From: Chryseobacterium sp. 7
GTDB taxonomy: Bacteria; Bacteroidota; Bacteroidia; Flavobacteriales; Weeksellaceae
Assembly: GCF_003663845.1 (NCBI RefSeq)
Contig: NZ_RCCA01000001.1
Coordinates: forward strand, 1,922,001 to 1,986,000
DNA length: 64,000 nucleotides
Reading direction: 5' to 3'
The translations under genes were made by a program, and so were the position numbers. Below are positions 1 through 8,430 of this stretch, one piece after another (positions within the stretch are counted from its first letter, which is position 1; each line of letters begins with the position of its first letter). The notes beneath the pieces were generated by a model, which did not search any database, was not told the origin of the DNA, and worked only from the letters and a program-made list of their open reading frames with translations.

Positions 1-1278
1 ACATTGGGACAGGAAAAAGTAATTCAGGAGGCTTTTGAATATGCCAAAAAAGAAAATAAAAAAGTACACTTCATCGGATTGGTTTCCAATGGAGGAGTAC
101 ATTCACATATTAATCACCTAAAAGGATTATTAACAGCTGCAAAGGAATTCGGATTGAATGAGAACGTTTTTGTTCATGCATTTACCGATGGCAGAGACTG
201 TGATCCACATTCAGGATTAGGGTTTATTGATGAGCTTCAGAAACATATGAATGCTACTACAGGAAAACTGGCAACAGTAGTAGGAAGATATTATGCAATG
301 GACAGAGATAAAAGATGGGAACGTGTAAAACTGGCTTATGATGCCCTTGTAGAAGGAGTAGGAGAGCCATCAACAGATGCTTTAGCTTCTATTAAAGCTT
401 CTTATGATAACAACGTTACCGATGAATTCCTGAAACCAATCATTCTCATGAATACTACCGCTACAGGAAATATAGTACCAGTGGCAAAAATCATTGATAA
501 TGACGTGGTGATCTGTTTCAACTTCCGTACAGACAGAGGCAGAGAGATTACAGAAGTGCTTTCTCAGAAGGATTTCCCGGAATATGATATGAAAAAACTA
601 AACCTTTATTATATCACATTAACGAACTATGATAAAACATTCCAGAATATACAGGTAGTTTTTGATGAAAATGTACTGACGGAAACCATGGGTGAAATTC
701 TTGAAAAAAATGGGAAATCCCAGATCAGAATTGCAGAAACAGAGAAATATCCACATGTTACTTTCTTTTTCTCAGGAGGAAGAGAAGAAGAATTTAATGG
801 GGAAAGAAGACTGTTGTGTCCAAGTCCGAAAGACGTTCCTACCTACGATCTGAAGCCGGAAATGTCAGCCTATGATATTACCAATGCCATCGTACCGGAA
901 CTGGAGCAGGGAACAGCAGATTTTGTCTGCTTAAATTTTGCCAATACAGACATGGTAGGGCATACAGGAGTTTTTGAAGCTGCTGTAAAAGCTGCTGAGG
1001 TAGTAGATCAGTGCATCGAAAAAGTAGCAACCGCTGCCTATGAAAACGGATATGCAGTGTTTATTCTTGCTGACCATGGAAATTCTGATGTAATGATGAA
1101 TCCGGACGGAACACCTAATACACAGCATTCTACGAATCTTGTTCCATTTATCGTAATGGATAAAGACCACACATGGAATTTAAAACCAGGAAAACTGGGA
1201 GATGTAGCTCCTACCATTCTTAAAGTAATGGGTGTTGAAATACCAGATGCAATGACAGGAGACGTTTTAGTTAATTAA
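1..1278 (+). CDS. gpmI: 2,3-bisphosphoglycerate-independent phosphoglycerate mutase, 5'-truncated by window edge
   Basis: Interconverts 3- and 2-phosphoglycerate in glycolysis; cytosolic, di-Mn(II) enzyme of the alkaline phosphatase superfamily. The frame is open from base 1, so the gene starts before the window; about 425 of the usual ~510 residues are visible. Seen: SNGGVHSH, FTDGRDCDP and GRYYAMDRDKRWERV substrate motifs, NTDMVGHTG, ADHGNSD and the late His in NTQHSTN, which are metal ligands in the family. The N-terminal metal Asp and the catalytic Ser lie outside the window. A strong terminator follows directly, so it ends its transcription unit. The TTG at base 4 is an internal codon, not the start. 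Confidence 0.97.
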   Translation, partial: TLGQEKVIQEAFEYAKKENKKVHFIGLVSNGGVHSHINHLKGLLTAAKEFGLNENVFVHAFTDGRDCDPHSGLGFIDELQKHMNATTGKLATVVGRYYAMDRDKRWERVKLAYDALVEGVGEPSTDALASIKASYDNNVTDEFLKPIILMNTTATGNIVPVAKIIDNDVVICFNFRTDRGREITEVLSQKDFPEYDMKKLNLYYITLTNYDKTFQNIQVVFDENVLTETMGEILEKNGKSQIRIAETEKYPHVTFFFSGGREEEFNGERRLLCPSPKDVPTYDLKPEMSAYDITNAIVPELEQGTADFVCLNFANTDMVGHTGVFEAAVKAAEVVDQCIEKVATAAYENGYAVFILADHGNSDVMMNPDGTPNTQHSTNLVPFIVMDKDHTWNLKPGKLGDVAPTILKVMGVEIPDAMTGDVLVN

Positions 1279-1300
1279 AATCCAATAATATTGTCTAAAA

Positions 1301-1334
1301 AATGCCGTTATACCTTTGTAGCGGCATTTTTTTA
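1301..1334 (+). terminator. Rho-independent terminator after gpmI
   Basis: A 10-bp stem (aatgccgtta / tagcggcatt, one G-U pair) is followed by a run of seven T. Confidence 0.9.
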
Positions 1335-1397
1335 TGACTTATGTCAGATAATATATGACTTGCATACTTTATTATGCGCCAAATAATAAATAAATCT

Positions 1398-1405
1398 TAT
1401 CTTTG
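1398..1405 (+). promoter_or_regulatory. -7 box of the acyl-ACP desaturase gene
   Basis: TATCTTTG matches the Bacteroidota sigma-A -7 consensus TAnnTTTG and lies 22 bases before the ATG at 1428. It argues against the longer in-frame start at 1374, which would be upstream of the promoter. Confidence 0.65.
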
Positions 1406-1427
1406 TAAATTAAAACTGAATAGTAAA

Positions 1428-2405
1428 ATGTATCAAAAGCTTGTAAGGAAAGAAGTAATGGGATTATTGGAAAAGGAAGTAGGTTCTTTTCTTGATAAAT
1501 TTTTAACGCCAATTGAAAAAATCTGGCAGCCTTCCGATTATTTACCAGATCCTTCAAGTGATGAATTCAAACATGACTTAGAAGAAATTCAGACTTTTGC
1601 CCGTGAAATGCCTTACGATCTTTTTGTAACCCTTATTGGGGACTGTATCACGGAAGAGGCACTTCCTTCTTATGAATCTTGGTTAATGGGAGTTGACGGA
1701 ATCAATCAGGAAGAAAAAGTAGGCTGGGCGAATTGGGTAAGAGCATGGACTGCTGAAGAAAACAGACACGGAGATTTATTAAACAAATATCTTTATCTGT
1801 GTGGAAGAGTAAACATGAGAGAAGTGGAAATCACCACTCAATATCTTATCAATGACGGTTTCGATTTGGGGACGAGTATGGATCCGTACAGAAACTTCAT
1901 TTATACAAGCTTTCAGGAAACAGCTACCAATATCTCCCACAGAAGAGTAGGTACATTGGCTAAACAGTCCGGAAACGGGAAATTAGCAAAAATGTGTGGG
2001 GTAATTGCTGCAGACGAAGCAAGACACGCCAAAGCATACAAACATTTCGTAGCGAAAATTCTTGAAGTAGATGCTTCAGAAATGATTCTGGCATTTGAGG
2101 ATATGATGCGTAAGAAAATTGTAATGCCTGCCCACTTAATGAGACAGTCCGGACAAAAAGCAGGAGAGCTTTGGGGACATTTCTCAGATGCTGCACAAAG
2201 ATGTATGGTATACACAGGTCATGACTATATCAATATTATGAAAGACCTTTTAGATGAATGGAAAATTGAGCACGTAAAAGGACTTACAGAAAAAGCAGAA
2301 AAAGCTCAGGAATACCTGATGAAGCTTCCTGCAAGGCTTCAGAAGATCACAGATAGAGTGGCTACTCCGGATCTTCAGTTCCAGTTCAGCTGGGTAAAAA
2401 GTTAA
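1428..2405 (+). CDS. Soluble acyl-ACP desaturase (fatty acid desaturase type 2)
   Basis: Predicted to insert a double bond into acyl-ACP chains with a di-iron centre, supplying unsaturated fatty acids for membrane lipids. Both iron-binding signatures are visible: EENRHGD (near residue 110) and DEARHAK (near residue 196), spaced as in the ferritin-like stearoyl-ACP desaturase fold. Length 325 residues is normal. The start at 1428 is chosen because a -7 box (1398-1405) lies between it and the earlier ATG. Single-gene unit: own promoter and own terminator. No membrane segments, unlike the membrane desaturases. Confident in the family; positional specificity cannot be read from sequence. Confidence 0.93.
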   Translation: MYQKLVRKEVMGLLEKEVGSFLDKFLTPIEKIWQPSDYLPDPSSDEFKHDLEEIQTFAREMPYDLFVTLIGDCITEEALPSYESWLMGVDGINQEEKVGWANWVRAWTAEENRHGDLLNKYLYLCGRVNMREVEITTQYLINDGFDLGTSMDPYRNFIYTSFQETATNISHRRVGTLAKQSGNGKLAKMCGVIAADEARHAKAYKHFVAKILEVDASEMILAFEDMMRKKIVMPAHLMRQSGQKAGELWGHFSDAAQRCMVYTGHDYINIMKDLLDEWKIEHVKGLTEKAEKAQEYLMKLPARLQKITDRVATPDLQFQFSWVKS

Positions 2406-2442
2406 TAAGTATCTAGAATATTCTTTAAAATATAAAAGTATT

Positions 2443-2470
2443 GAGTGCCTTTCTTTGGCACTCTTTTTTA
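2443..2470 (+). terminator. Terminator after the desaturase gene
   Basis: Stem gagtgcc / ggcactc with a 7-base loop, then a T run. The right arm overlaps the -33 element of the next gene's promoter (TTTG at 2454-2457). Confidence 0.85.
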
Positions 2471-2483
2471 TTTCTTATCTTTG
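2454..2483 (+). promoter_or_regulatory. Promoter of the HAD phosphatase gene
   Basis: TTTG at 2454-2457 and TATCTTTG at 2476-2483, spaced by 18 bases, match the Bacteroidota -33/-7 consensus almost exactly. The ATG follows at 2505. Confidence 0.75.
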
Positions 2484-2504
2484 CAAAGCTAAAAAAAGAA
2501 CAAA

Positions 2505-2936
2505 ATGTTAAATAATAAAAAGATTGCTGTTGACTTTGACGGAACTATTGTGGATGACGCTTACCCGGCAATTGGTAAACCGAAAACTTTTGCTTTCGAA
2601 ACATTGAAAAGACTTCAGGCTGAAGGTTTCAGACTTATTCTTTGGACATACAGACACGGAAGAGCTTTAGATGAAGCAGTAGAATTCTGCCAGAAAAACG
2701 GGATAGAATTTTATGCCGTGAACTCAAGTTTTGAAGGAGAAGTTTTTGATTCTGAAACTCAATCCAGAAAATTAGATGCAGATTGGTTTATTGATGACAG
2801 AAATTTAGGAGGATTCCCGGGATGGGGTGAGATCTACAACATTATTCAGGAAAGAATAGAATTCCGTGTAGAAGGAAAAGAAGTTCTTGCCTATTCAAAA
2901 CTTAAAAAAGAAAAGAAAAAAGGACTTTTCTGGTAA
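2505..2936 (+). CDS. Small HAD-superfamily hydrolase (BT0820-like)
   Basis: Cytosolic phosphatase-type protein of 143 residues. The N-terminal VDFDGTIVDD is the HAD motif I (nucleophile Asp and acid/base Asp), WTYRHGR supplies the motif II region (Thr), and DWFIDDRNLGG the motif IV acidic pair. There is almost no cap domain, as in the BT0820 type of short HAD proteins in Bacteroidota. The substrate is unknown. Monocistronic with a clear promoter at 2454-2483. The C-terminal tail is lysine-rich. Confidence 0.85.
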   Translation: MLNNKKIAVDFDGTIVDDAYPAIGKPKTFAFETLKRLQAEGFRLILWTYRHGRALDEAVEFCQKNGIEFYAVNSSFEGEVFDSETQSRKLDADWFIDDRNLGGFPGWGEIYNIIQERIEFRVEGKEVLAYSKLKKEKKKGLFW

Positions 2937-3064
2937 GATATAGAAATGAGAAGCCAGATATTAGAATTTAGTTTTTTAATATCAAATCAAAGCTTCTGTT
3001 TTTTATCAGAAAGAGTTTATAGATTGTTATAATATAGAAATACACATCATGCTGTAATCTAGTT

Positions 3065-3092
3065 TCTAACATCTAATATCTAACATCTATAT
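3065..3092 (+). repeat. Four imperfect heptamer repeats before map
   Basis: TCTAACA, TCTAATA, TCTAACA, TCTATAT in direct tandem, ending 3 bases before the map start codon. The rest of the 159-bp gap (2937-3095) is AT-rich with nothing recognisable. Confidence 0.7.
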
Positions 3093-3095
3093 ACA

Positions 3096-3905
3096 ATGAT
3101 TCAATTAAAAACGATAGACGAATTACGTCTGATGAAGGAGAGTGCCCGACTTGTTTCTAAAACATTGGGAATGTTGGCAAAAGAAATCAAACCGGGGATT
3201 ACTACCTTATATTTAGATAAACTGGCTCATGATTTTATCAAAGATCATGGTGCTGAACCTGCATTCTTAGGATACGGAGGGTTTCCAAATTCTCTTTGTA
3301 TCTCTCCGAATGAGCAGGTAGTTCATGGTTTTCCTAACAATGACATAGTGAAAGAAGGAGATGTTCTTTCTGTTGACTGTGGAGTTATCCTGAACGGTTT
3401 TGTAGGAGACCATGCCTACACTTTTGAAATTGGAGAAGTGAAACCTGAGGTTAAAAAATTACTGCAGGTTACCAAAGAATCTTTATACAAAGGAATTGAA
3501 CAGGTTGTAAGAGGAAAGAGAATAGGAGATATCTCCCATGCTATCCAGACACATTGTGAAAAAGAAGGATATGGAGTGGTAAGAGAACTGGTAGGACACG
3601 GATTGGGTAGAAAAATGCACGAAGATCCACAGGTTCCTAACTATGGAAGACAGGGAAGCGGAAAAGTAATCAAAGACGGTTTAGCAATCGCTATCGAACC
3701 TATGGTTAACATGGGAACTGAAAAAGTGAAGTTCCATAATGACGGCTGGACAGTAACTACTTTAGACAATATGCCATCTGCTCACTTCGAACATGATGTA
3801 GCAATGATCAATGGTAAACCGGTATTGCTTTCAACATTTGATTATGTATATGAAGCGTTAGGGATTGTAAGTGATGAAGAAAAGCAGTTCCAACTGGATT
3901 TTTAA
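3096..3905 (+). CDS. map: Methionine aminopeptidase, type I
   Basis: Removes the initiator methionine from nascent proteins. The 269-residue length and pita-bread fold motifs fit type I enzymes. The metal ligands can be followed: Asp in SVDCGV, Asp in VGDHAYTF, His in GHGLGRKMHEDP, Glu in AIEPMVNMG and Glu in AHFEHDVA. The last base of its TAA stop is the A of the next gene's ATG, so the downstream methyltransferase is translationally coupled. A heptamer repeat tract lies directly upstream instead of a recognisable ribosome-binding site. Confidence 0.96.
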   Translation: MIQLKTIDELRLMKESARLVSKTLGMLAKEIKPGITTLYLDKLAHDFIKDHGAEPAFLGYGGFPNSLCISPNEQVVHGFPNNDIVKEGDVLSVDCGVILNGFVGDHAYTFEIGEVKPEVKKLLQVTKESLYKGIEQVVRGKRIGDISHAIQTHCEKEGYGVVRELVGHGLGRKMHEDPQVPNYGRQGSGKVIKDGLAIAIEPMVNMGTEKVKFHNDGWTVTTLDNMPSAHFEHDVAMINGKPVLLSTFDYVYEALGIVSDEEKQFQLDF

Positions 3906-4672
3906 TGAAAACGGTAACAAAGCTTTTACTGAATAAAATTCCACGTCCAATGCTTATTAAAATAAGCATCTGGGCAAGACCGCTTATTTATCAGTTTTTC
4001 AAAGGAGATCAGTTCTTTGACCCTATTGATGGAAGATCTTACAGGAAATTCCTTCCTTACGGATACGGAAAACAAAGAGAAAATGCGCTGTCTCCGGGAA
4101 CATTAAGTCTGGAGAGACACCGCCAGATGTGGCTGTACCTTCAGAACGAAACTGATTTCTTTATTAAAAATTATAAAGTTCTGCATATTGCTCCCGAACA
4201 GGAATTTCTAAGAAAATTCAAGAGAATGAGCAATCTGAATTATATTTCAGCAGACCTCTATTCTCCCATTGTGGATGTGAAAGCAGATATCCTGGCTTTA
4301 CCTTTCGAAAATGATAGTTTTGATATTATCTTTTGCAACCATGTTCTGGAACATATTGAAGACGATGCGAAAGCAATGAGCGAATTGTACAGGGTAATGA
4401 AGCCAGGCGGATGGGGAATCCTTCAGGTTCCGATGAAAAATTCACTGGAGAAAACCTATGAAGATTTTACCATTAAAGATCCAAAAGAACGCCAGAAACA
4501 CTTCGGACAGTATGATCATGTTCGCTGGTACGGAATGGATTATTTCGACCGCTTAAGAAAAGCAGGCTTCGAAATAGAACCCAACTTCTATTCCCAGAAA
4601 TTCTCCGAAGAAGAAATAAAAAAATACGGATTAAGACAGAATGAGATCTTACCTGTAGTTTATAAAAAATAA
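3905..4672 (+). CDS. Class I SAM-dependent methyltransferase
   Basis: Methyltransf_11-type fold within 255 residues: motif I is VLHIAPEQEF (variant of the usual glycine-rich loop), followed by the acidic ISADLYS and VKADILALPF, then FDIIFCNHVLEHI and a LYRVMKPGGWGILQVPM strand. The substrate is not evident. The gene overlaps the map stop by one base (TAATG), which suggests coupled translation. The variant motif I lacks the canonical GxGxG, a feature of some Bacteroidota members. A bidirectional terminator follows. Confidence 0.85.
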   Translation: MKTVTKLLLNKIPRPMLIKISIWARPLIYQFFKGDQFFDPIDGRSYRKFLPYGYGKQRENALSPGTLSLERHRQMWLYLQNETDFFIKNYKVLHIAPEQEFLRKFKRMSNLNYISADLYSPIVDVKADILALPFENDSFDIIFCNHVLEHIEDDAKAMSELYRVMKPGGWGILQVPMKNSLEKTYEDFTIKDPKERQKHFGQYDHVRWYGMDYFDRLRKAGFEIEPNFYSQKFSEEEIKKYGLRQNEILPVVYKK

Positions 4673-4677
4673 AATAA

Positions 4678-4708
4678 AACCCGTTTCAACTGTTGAAACG
4701 GGTTTTTT
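4678..4708. terminator. Bidirectional terminator between convergent genes
   Basis: Perfect 13-base inverted arms (aacccgtttcaac / gttgaaacgggtt) separated by one base, with T-rich sequence after it on both strands. It serves the methyltransferase gene and the T9SS gene. Confidence 0.85.
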
Positions 4709-4725
4709 ATATGATAGATCCTATT

Positions 4726-5436
4726 TTATTCTTTAATAAAAGGATAGGATTTATAATTTTCTACTGATACAATATATTGTCCTTTCGGCAGATTGCTTGT
4801 GTCAATTGATATTTTGCTATCATTGGTTTTAGTTTCCAGTACCAGTTTTCCAGACAGATCAAAAATTTTAAGGAGAAGGTTTTTCTCAATATTTTCAATA
4901 TTTAAGACTTCTTTTACAGGATTAGGATACGTTTTGAAAGTTTTCTTTGTCGCTTCAGTTTCTTTGGTACTCAGCTGTGAAGTGTTGTTGTAGTATATTT
5001 TGTTTCCTGAAGGATCTGTGATCACCAGTGTTTTTACATTACCATTGGTTGTAATCTGGTAACTGTATATAGACCCATAAGCTCCTAAAACATATGCATC
5101 ACAGTTTTTTTGATCGTAGGCACGAACAGGGGTGGCATTTCCTCCATTATAGAATAAAAGCGTGCACGAACTTGCTGTTTTAATAAGGTTATTACCTCCG
5201 GGCATGACTCCAAAGCTCATCATAGAGGTATTATAATATCTGGAATTAATCACATAGCTTGTTCCCCCCGCTGAATTGAAAGTAGTTGCAGGAACTCCGT
5301 TGTCAATTAAAGGAGTATTCGTTGTCTGCCCGCTGCTTGTTACCATTTTGGAAATATACCAGCTGTTGGAAAGTAATTCCGAAGTTTGCTGGGCAGTCAT
5401 TAAACTACCTGCTAAAAGAAATAGTAATTTTTTCAT
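4726..5436 (-). CDS. Secreted protein with T9SS type A sorting domain
   Basis: Protein of 236 residues with an N-terminal signal peptide (MKKLLFLLAGSLMTAQ) and a C-terminal T9SS type A domain: YPNPVKEVLNIEN, LLKIFDLSGKLV and a final GQYIVSVEN segment. It should cross the inner membrane by Sec and the outer membrane by the type IX (gliding/Por) system, ending at the surface or in the medium. The central ~130 residues are Asn/Thr/Tyr-rich and match no family I recognise; two Cys could form a disulphide. Monocistronic, with a TATCTTTG -7 box upstream. Confidence 0.88.
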   Translation of the reverse strand: MKKLLFLLAGSLMTAQQTSELLSNSWYISKMVTSSGQTTNTPLIDNGVPATTFNSAGGTSYVINSRYYNTSMMSFGVMPGGNNLIKTASSCTLLFYNGGNATPVRAYDQKNCDAYVLGAYGSIYSYQITTNGNVKTLVITDPSGNKIYYNNTSQLSTKETEATKKTFKTYPNPVKEVLNIENIEKNLLLKIFDLSGKLVLETKTNDSKISIDTSNLPKGQYIVSVENYKSYPFIKE

Positions 5437-5453
5437 GAGTTAAAAGTTTACGG

Positions 5454-5461
5454 CAAAGATA
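5454..5461 (-). promoter_or_regulatory. -7 box of the T9SS cargo gene
   Basis: TATCTTTG on the minus strand, 17 bases before the ATG at 5436. Confidence 0.6.
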
Positions 5462-5511
5462 TAAAACAATTTCTTTTACCCTGTTAAATTCTGTCAGAGC
5501 AATAAAATAGT

Positions 5512-5544
5512 AAAAAAAACCGCCTTCATTACGAAGACGGTTTC
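5512..5544 (-). terminator. Terminator after the SMR gene
   Basis: On the minus strand, aaaccgtctt / aaggcggttt (one G-U) followed by a long T run. Confidence 0.85.
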
Positions 5545-5578
5545 CATTTTTAAATATAGATAGAAGTTTATGCACTTT

Positions 5579-5911
5579 CTAATGTGAAGAAGAAACAGCT
5601 TTTAAGCCTACCACAGAACCAATAAGTGTTACAATAAAAAATACTCTCCAAAAGCTTACAGGATCTTTAAAGAAAATAATTCCCATTAAAGCCGTTCCTA
5701 CAGCCCCAATTCCTGTCCAAACTGCATAAGCAGTACCGATAGGCAGCGTTTGAGTAGCTTTGATCAGCAAAAGCATACTGATTGTCATTGTTATCAAAAA
5801 GCCGGTATACCACAGGTACATCTCAGTTCCTGATGTTTCTTTTGCCTTTCCCAGACATGATGCGAAGGCAACTTCAAATAATCCCGCGATAACTAATATT
5901 AACCAATTCAT
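5579..5911 (-). CDS. sugE: SMR-family efflux protein, Gdx/SugE subtype
   Basis: Small four-helix inner-membrane antiporter of 110 residues. The essential membrane glutamate is in AGLFEVAFA (residue 13). The GTAYAVWTGIGAVGTALMGI segment is typical of the SugE/Gdx branch (guanidinium and small quaternary ammonium export) rather than EmrE. I looked for a guanidine riboswitch in the leader and saw none. It ends in a strong terminator, and a Crp-like regulator is transcribed in the same direction 237 bp upstream. The subtype call is from sequence pattern only. Confidence 0.88.
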   Translation of the reverse strand: MNWLILVIAGLFEVAFASCLGKAKETSGTEMYLWYTGFLITMTISMLLLIKATQTLPIGTAYAVWTGIGAVGTALMGIIFFKDPVSFWRVFFIVTLIGSVVGLKAVSSSH

Positions 5912-6049
5912 TTTTTAAAATTTTACTACTGCAAATTTCAGAATTTGATGTGAGAAAAAATTTTACAATTGTTAAAAAATGAAGATGTGGAGAGGCTAAA
6001 GAAAAGAAGCTGGAAGAAGTAAAAAAACAATACTGGTCTATCAATAGGG

Positions 6050-6104
6050 GCGGACTTTAGTCCGCTCGCTCTCAATATAAATACATATTCCTCCGGCTTT
6101 AGCC
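6050..6104. repeat. Paired palindromes, intergenic repeat-like
   Basis: gcggactttagtccgc (6050-6065) and ggctttagcc (6095-6104) are two small palindromes sharing the CTTTAG core, about 30 bases apart. They lie in the 237-bp space between the SMR gene and the Crp-like gene. They look like the paired hairpins of dispersed REP-type repeats. The short ORF across this stretch (5938-6132, minus) is not credible. Confidence 0.5.
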
Positions 6105-6148
6105 AAAGCATAAGAATTTTTAAATCCTTCAATCTTTGAATTTTAAAT

Positions 6149-6712
6149 TCATTTTATCTCCGCCCGAATTCTACTTAAACTCACCTGCGTAATCCCAAGA
6201 TAAGACGCAATATAACCCAGCTGAACCCTTTTCAGCAAGTCCGGTTGATAGGTGATGATATCTTTATAACGTTCCAGTGAAGTCTTGAACTGTCGGGAAA
6301 TAATTAATTCCTCAGATTTTATCATCTCTGCTTCTGCCAGTTTTCTTCCCCAGTTAGCAATATGAATGTCTTCGTTGAAAAGTTTTCTGAGACTTTCTGT
6401 TTCCATTCTATACAGATCGCAGTCTTCCAGCAATTCAATGCTTTCATATCCCGGTTTGTCCTCTACATAGCTTTTCATTGAGAGAATGCATTGTCCCTCA
6501 CTTCCGAACCAGAAAGTAATATCATTATCAGCCGTTGAAGAATAGGCTCTTGCAATTCCTTTTCGGATAAAATACAGATAAGGAATTACTTTATCGGCTT
6601 CCATCAGACAAAAGCCTTTAGGATACGAAACCTCTGTGATATGCTCTTTTAAACTGTTTTTTGATGCTTCAGGAAGAAGGTAAACCTTATCAAGAATCTG
6701 GTCTATATTCAT
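6149..6712 (-). CDS. Crp/Fnr-type transcriptional regulator
   Basis: 187 residues: a cyclic-nucleotide-binding-type beta-barrel (about 25-115, with PYLYFIRKGIARAY) and a C-terminal winged helix (about 150-187, LGYIASYLGITQVSLSRIRAEI). No Cys cluster for an Fe-S centre and no clear cAMP pocket, as is common in Bacteroidota members. Targets are unknown; it lies upstream of, and in line with, the SMR pump gene, with repeat-like palindromes in between, so co-regulation is possible but unproven. Confidence 0.87.
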   Translation of the reverse strand: MNIDQILDKVYLLPEASKNSLKEHITEVSYPKGFCLMEADKVIPYLYFIRKGIARAYSSTADNDITFWFGSEGQCILSMKSYVEDKPGYESIELLEDCDLYRMETESLRKLFNEDIHIANWGRKLAEAEMIKSEELIISRQFKTSLERYKDIITYQPDLLKRVQLGYIASYLGITQVSLSRIRAEIK

Positions 6713-6866
6713 AAAGATGAATTCTAATAGTCAAAAATATTAGTTTTAAGTAATGCAATACAAAATTATCAGGTAATTTTTATAAGAAATATTGCAGTCC
6801 ATATAATCAAAATTCTTCCGAATTCAATTTATTTATCGTCAATATTACAAAGGAAAGAGTAAAATT

Positions 6867-6906
6867 CCCCTCCACTGGAGGGGTGGCGAAAATTCAAAGA
6901 ATTTTT
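6867..6906. repeat. Two-hairpin intergenic repeat upstream of era
   Basis: cccctcc-act-ggagggg (6867-6883) followed by aaaattc-aaa-gaatttt, then gacggggtggttt. It lies within the 321-bp space between the Crp-like gene and era. The layout (G/C hairpin then A/T hairpin) looks like a dispersed intergenic element rather than a terminator, because neither flanking gene ends here. Confidence 0.5.
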
Positions 6907-7005
6907 GACGGGGTGGTTTAAGCTTTTACAATCCTGTATTTCACAATATAACTCTCTTTTTTCTTTAAAAATTAAGATTAACTGTAAAGACCAATTTTGT
7001 TTTAC

Positions 7006-7013
7006 TAACTTTG
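7006..7013 (+). promoter_or_regulatory. -7 box of era
   Basis: TAACTTTG, consensus TAnnTTTG, 20 bases before the ATG at 7034. It rules out the longer in-frame start at 6905. Confidence 0.65.
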
Positions 7014-7033
7014 CAGTTCGTAATATTATTTTT

Positions 7034-7909
7034 ATGCACAAAGCAGGATTTGTAAATATAGTTGGAAAGCCCAATGCGGGAAAATCGACCTTACTCAACC
7101 AATTAATGGGAGAGAAGTTGGCGATTGTAACGCAGAAAGCTCAGACAACCCGTCACAGAATTTTTGGAATTTATAATGAAGATGACCTTCAGATTGTATT
7201 TTCTGATACTCCCGGAGTATTGGATCCTAAATACGGACTGCAGGAAAAAATGATGGATTTTGTGAAGGACTCTTTGCAGGATGCTGACGTTTTTCTATTT
7301 ATTGTAGATGTTACCGATAAAGCAGAACCGTCAGAATTTTTAATTGATAAACTGAATAAAATCCCTGTACCCGTACTTCTTCTATTAAATAAAGTAGACC
7401 AGACGGATCAGGCAGGTCTTGAAAAACTGGTTGAAGACTGGCATGCCAGAATTCCTAAAGCTGAAATTTTACCTATTTCTGCATTGAACGCCTTTAATAC
7501 AGAGATTATTTTACCTAAAATAAAATCATTACTTCCAGAGAATCCTCCTTATTACGACAAAGATCAGTATACGGATAAACCTGAAAGATTTTTTGTAAAC
7601 GAAGCAATTCGTGAGAAAATTCTTCTGAATTATGATAAAGAAATTCCATATTCTGTGGAAGTAGTCACTGAACAGTTCAAGGAGAAAGAAGGAATTATCT
7701 TTATAGATTCTATTATTTATGTAGAAAGAGATACCCAGAAAGGAATTATTATCGGGCACAAAGGGGAAGCCATCAAAAAAGTAGGAACTGAAGCAAGAAT
7801 GGACCTTGAGAAATTCTTCACCAAAAAGATTCACTTAAATCTATTTGTAAAAGTGAAAAAAGATTGGAGAAAGAACGACAGAGATCTGAAAAATTTCGGT
7901 TACCGTTAA
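7034..7909 (+). CDS. era: GTPase Era
   Basis: Ras-like GTPase that binds 16S rRNA and assists 30S ribosome maturation. Seen in 291 residues: G1 GKPNAGKST (11-19), G3 DTPG, G4 NKVD, G5 SAL, then a C-terminal KH domain with IIGHKGEAIKKVG and the DLKNFGYR ending. Length matches the family (~290-300). The start is set by the -7 box at 7006-7013 and by the conserved HKAGFVNIVG beginning. Followed after 65 bases by a DoxX gene on the same strand. Confidence 0.96.
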   Translation: MHKAGFVNIVGKPNAGKSTLLNQLMGEKLAIVTQKAQTTRHRIFGIYNEDDLQIVFSDTPGVLDPKYGLQEKMMDFVKDSLQDADVFLFIVDVTDKAEPSEFLIDKLNKIPVPVLLLLNKVDQTDQAGLEKLVEDWHARIPKAEILPISALNAFNTEIILPKIKSLLPENPPYYDKDQYTDKPERFFVNEAIREKILLNYDKEIPYSVEVVTEQFKEKEGIIFIDSIIYVERDTQKGIIIGHKGEAIKKVGTEARMDLEKFFTKKIHLNLFVKVKKDWRKNDRDLKNFGYR

Positions 7910-7974
7910 ACTAAAACCGCCGGAATCCCGTTGTATTAAAAGATTTTTATTACCTTAGTATAAATTTTTAGTAC

Positions 7975-8403
7975 ATGAACTATAATAATTCAAATTCGAG
8001 CTCAATACCTAAAGATATTGTTTTGTTAGTGGTAAGAGTGTTTGTAGGTTTTGCGATGCTTTCTCACGGCTTTCCAAAACTTCAGATGCTATTGGCAGGC
8101 GGTAAAATCGAGTTTTTCGATTTTATGGGGCTTGGCCCTCAGATATCACTGATTCTTACAGTTTTTGCTGAATTTGTTTGTTCAATACTCCTTATACTAG
8201 GCCTCTTTACAAGAGTTTCTTTAGGATTTCTGATCTTTACAATGATTATTGCAGGTTTTGTAGTACATGGTGCAGATCCTTTTGAAAAAAGAGAAATGGC
8301 TCTTGTTTACCTTTCCGTTTATCTTTTATTGATGGTAATCGGAGCCGGAAAAATCTCAGTAGATCATATGATTGAGAGAAGAAAAAGGGCCTCAGAATGG
8401 TAA
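7975..8403 (+). CDS. DoxX family membrane protein
   Basis: 142 residues with four predicted membrane helices (about 15-33, 52-74, 78-95, 106-123). RVFVGFAMLSHGFPKL is the DoxX signature. DoxX-like proteins are small inner-membrane proteins linked in some bacteria to redox or sulphur metabolism, but the function here is not known. Transcribed after era, possibly from its own weak promoter (TACCTTAG about 20 bases upstream), and closed by a bidirectional terminator. Confidence 0.85.
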   Translation: MNYNNSNSSSIPKDIVLLVVRVFVGFAMLSHGFPKLQMLLAGGKIEFFDFMGLGPQISLILTVFAEFVCSILLILGLFTRVSLGFLIFTMIIAGFVVHGADPFEKREMALVYLSVYLLLMVIGAGKISVDHMIERRKRASEW

Positions 8404-8430
8404 TTTTAGAATAAGAACAATACAAAATAA

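Noticed and set aside
1374..1427. Longer N-terminus of the desaturase
   Set aside because: The -7 box lies inside it, and the family starts at the later ATG.
5912..5990. Guanidine riboswitch upstream of the SugE/Gdx gene
   Set aside because: The leader is short and AT-rich, with no recognisable conserved riboswitch core.
5938..6132. 64-codon minus-strand ORF
   Set aside because: It covers repeat-like palindromes, has low-complexity Phe/Leu/Ser composition and no start context.
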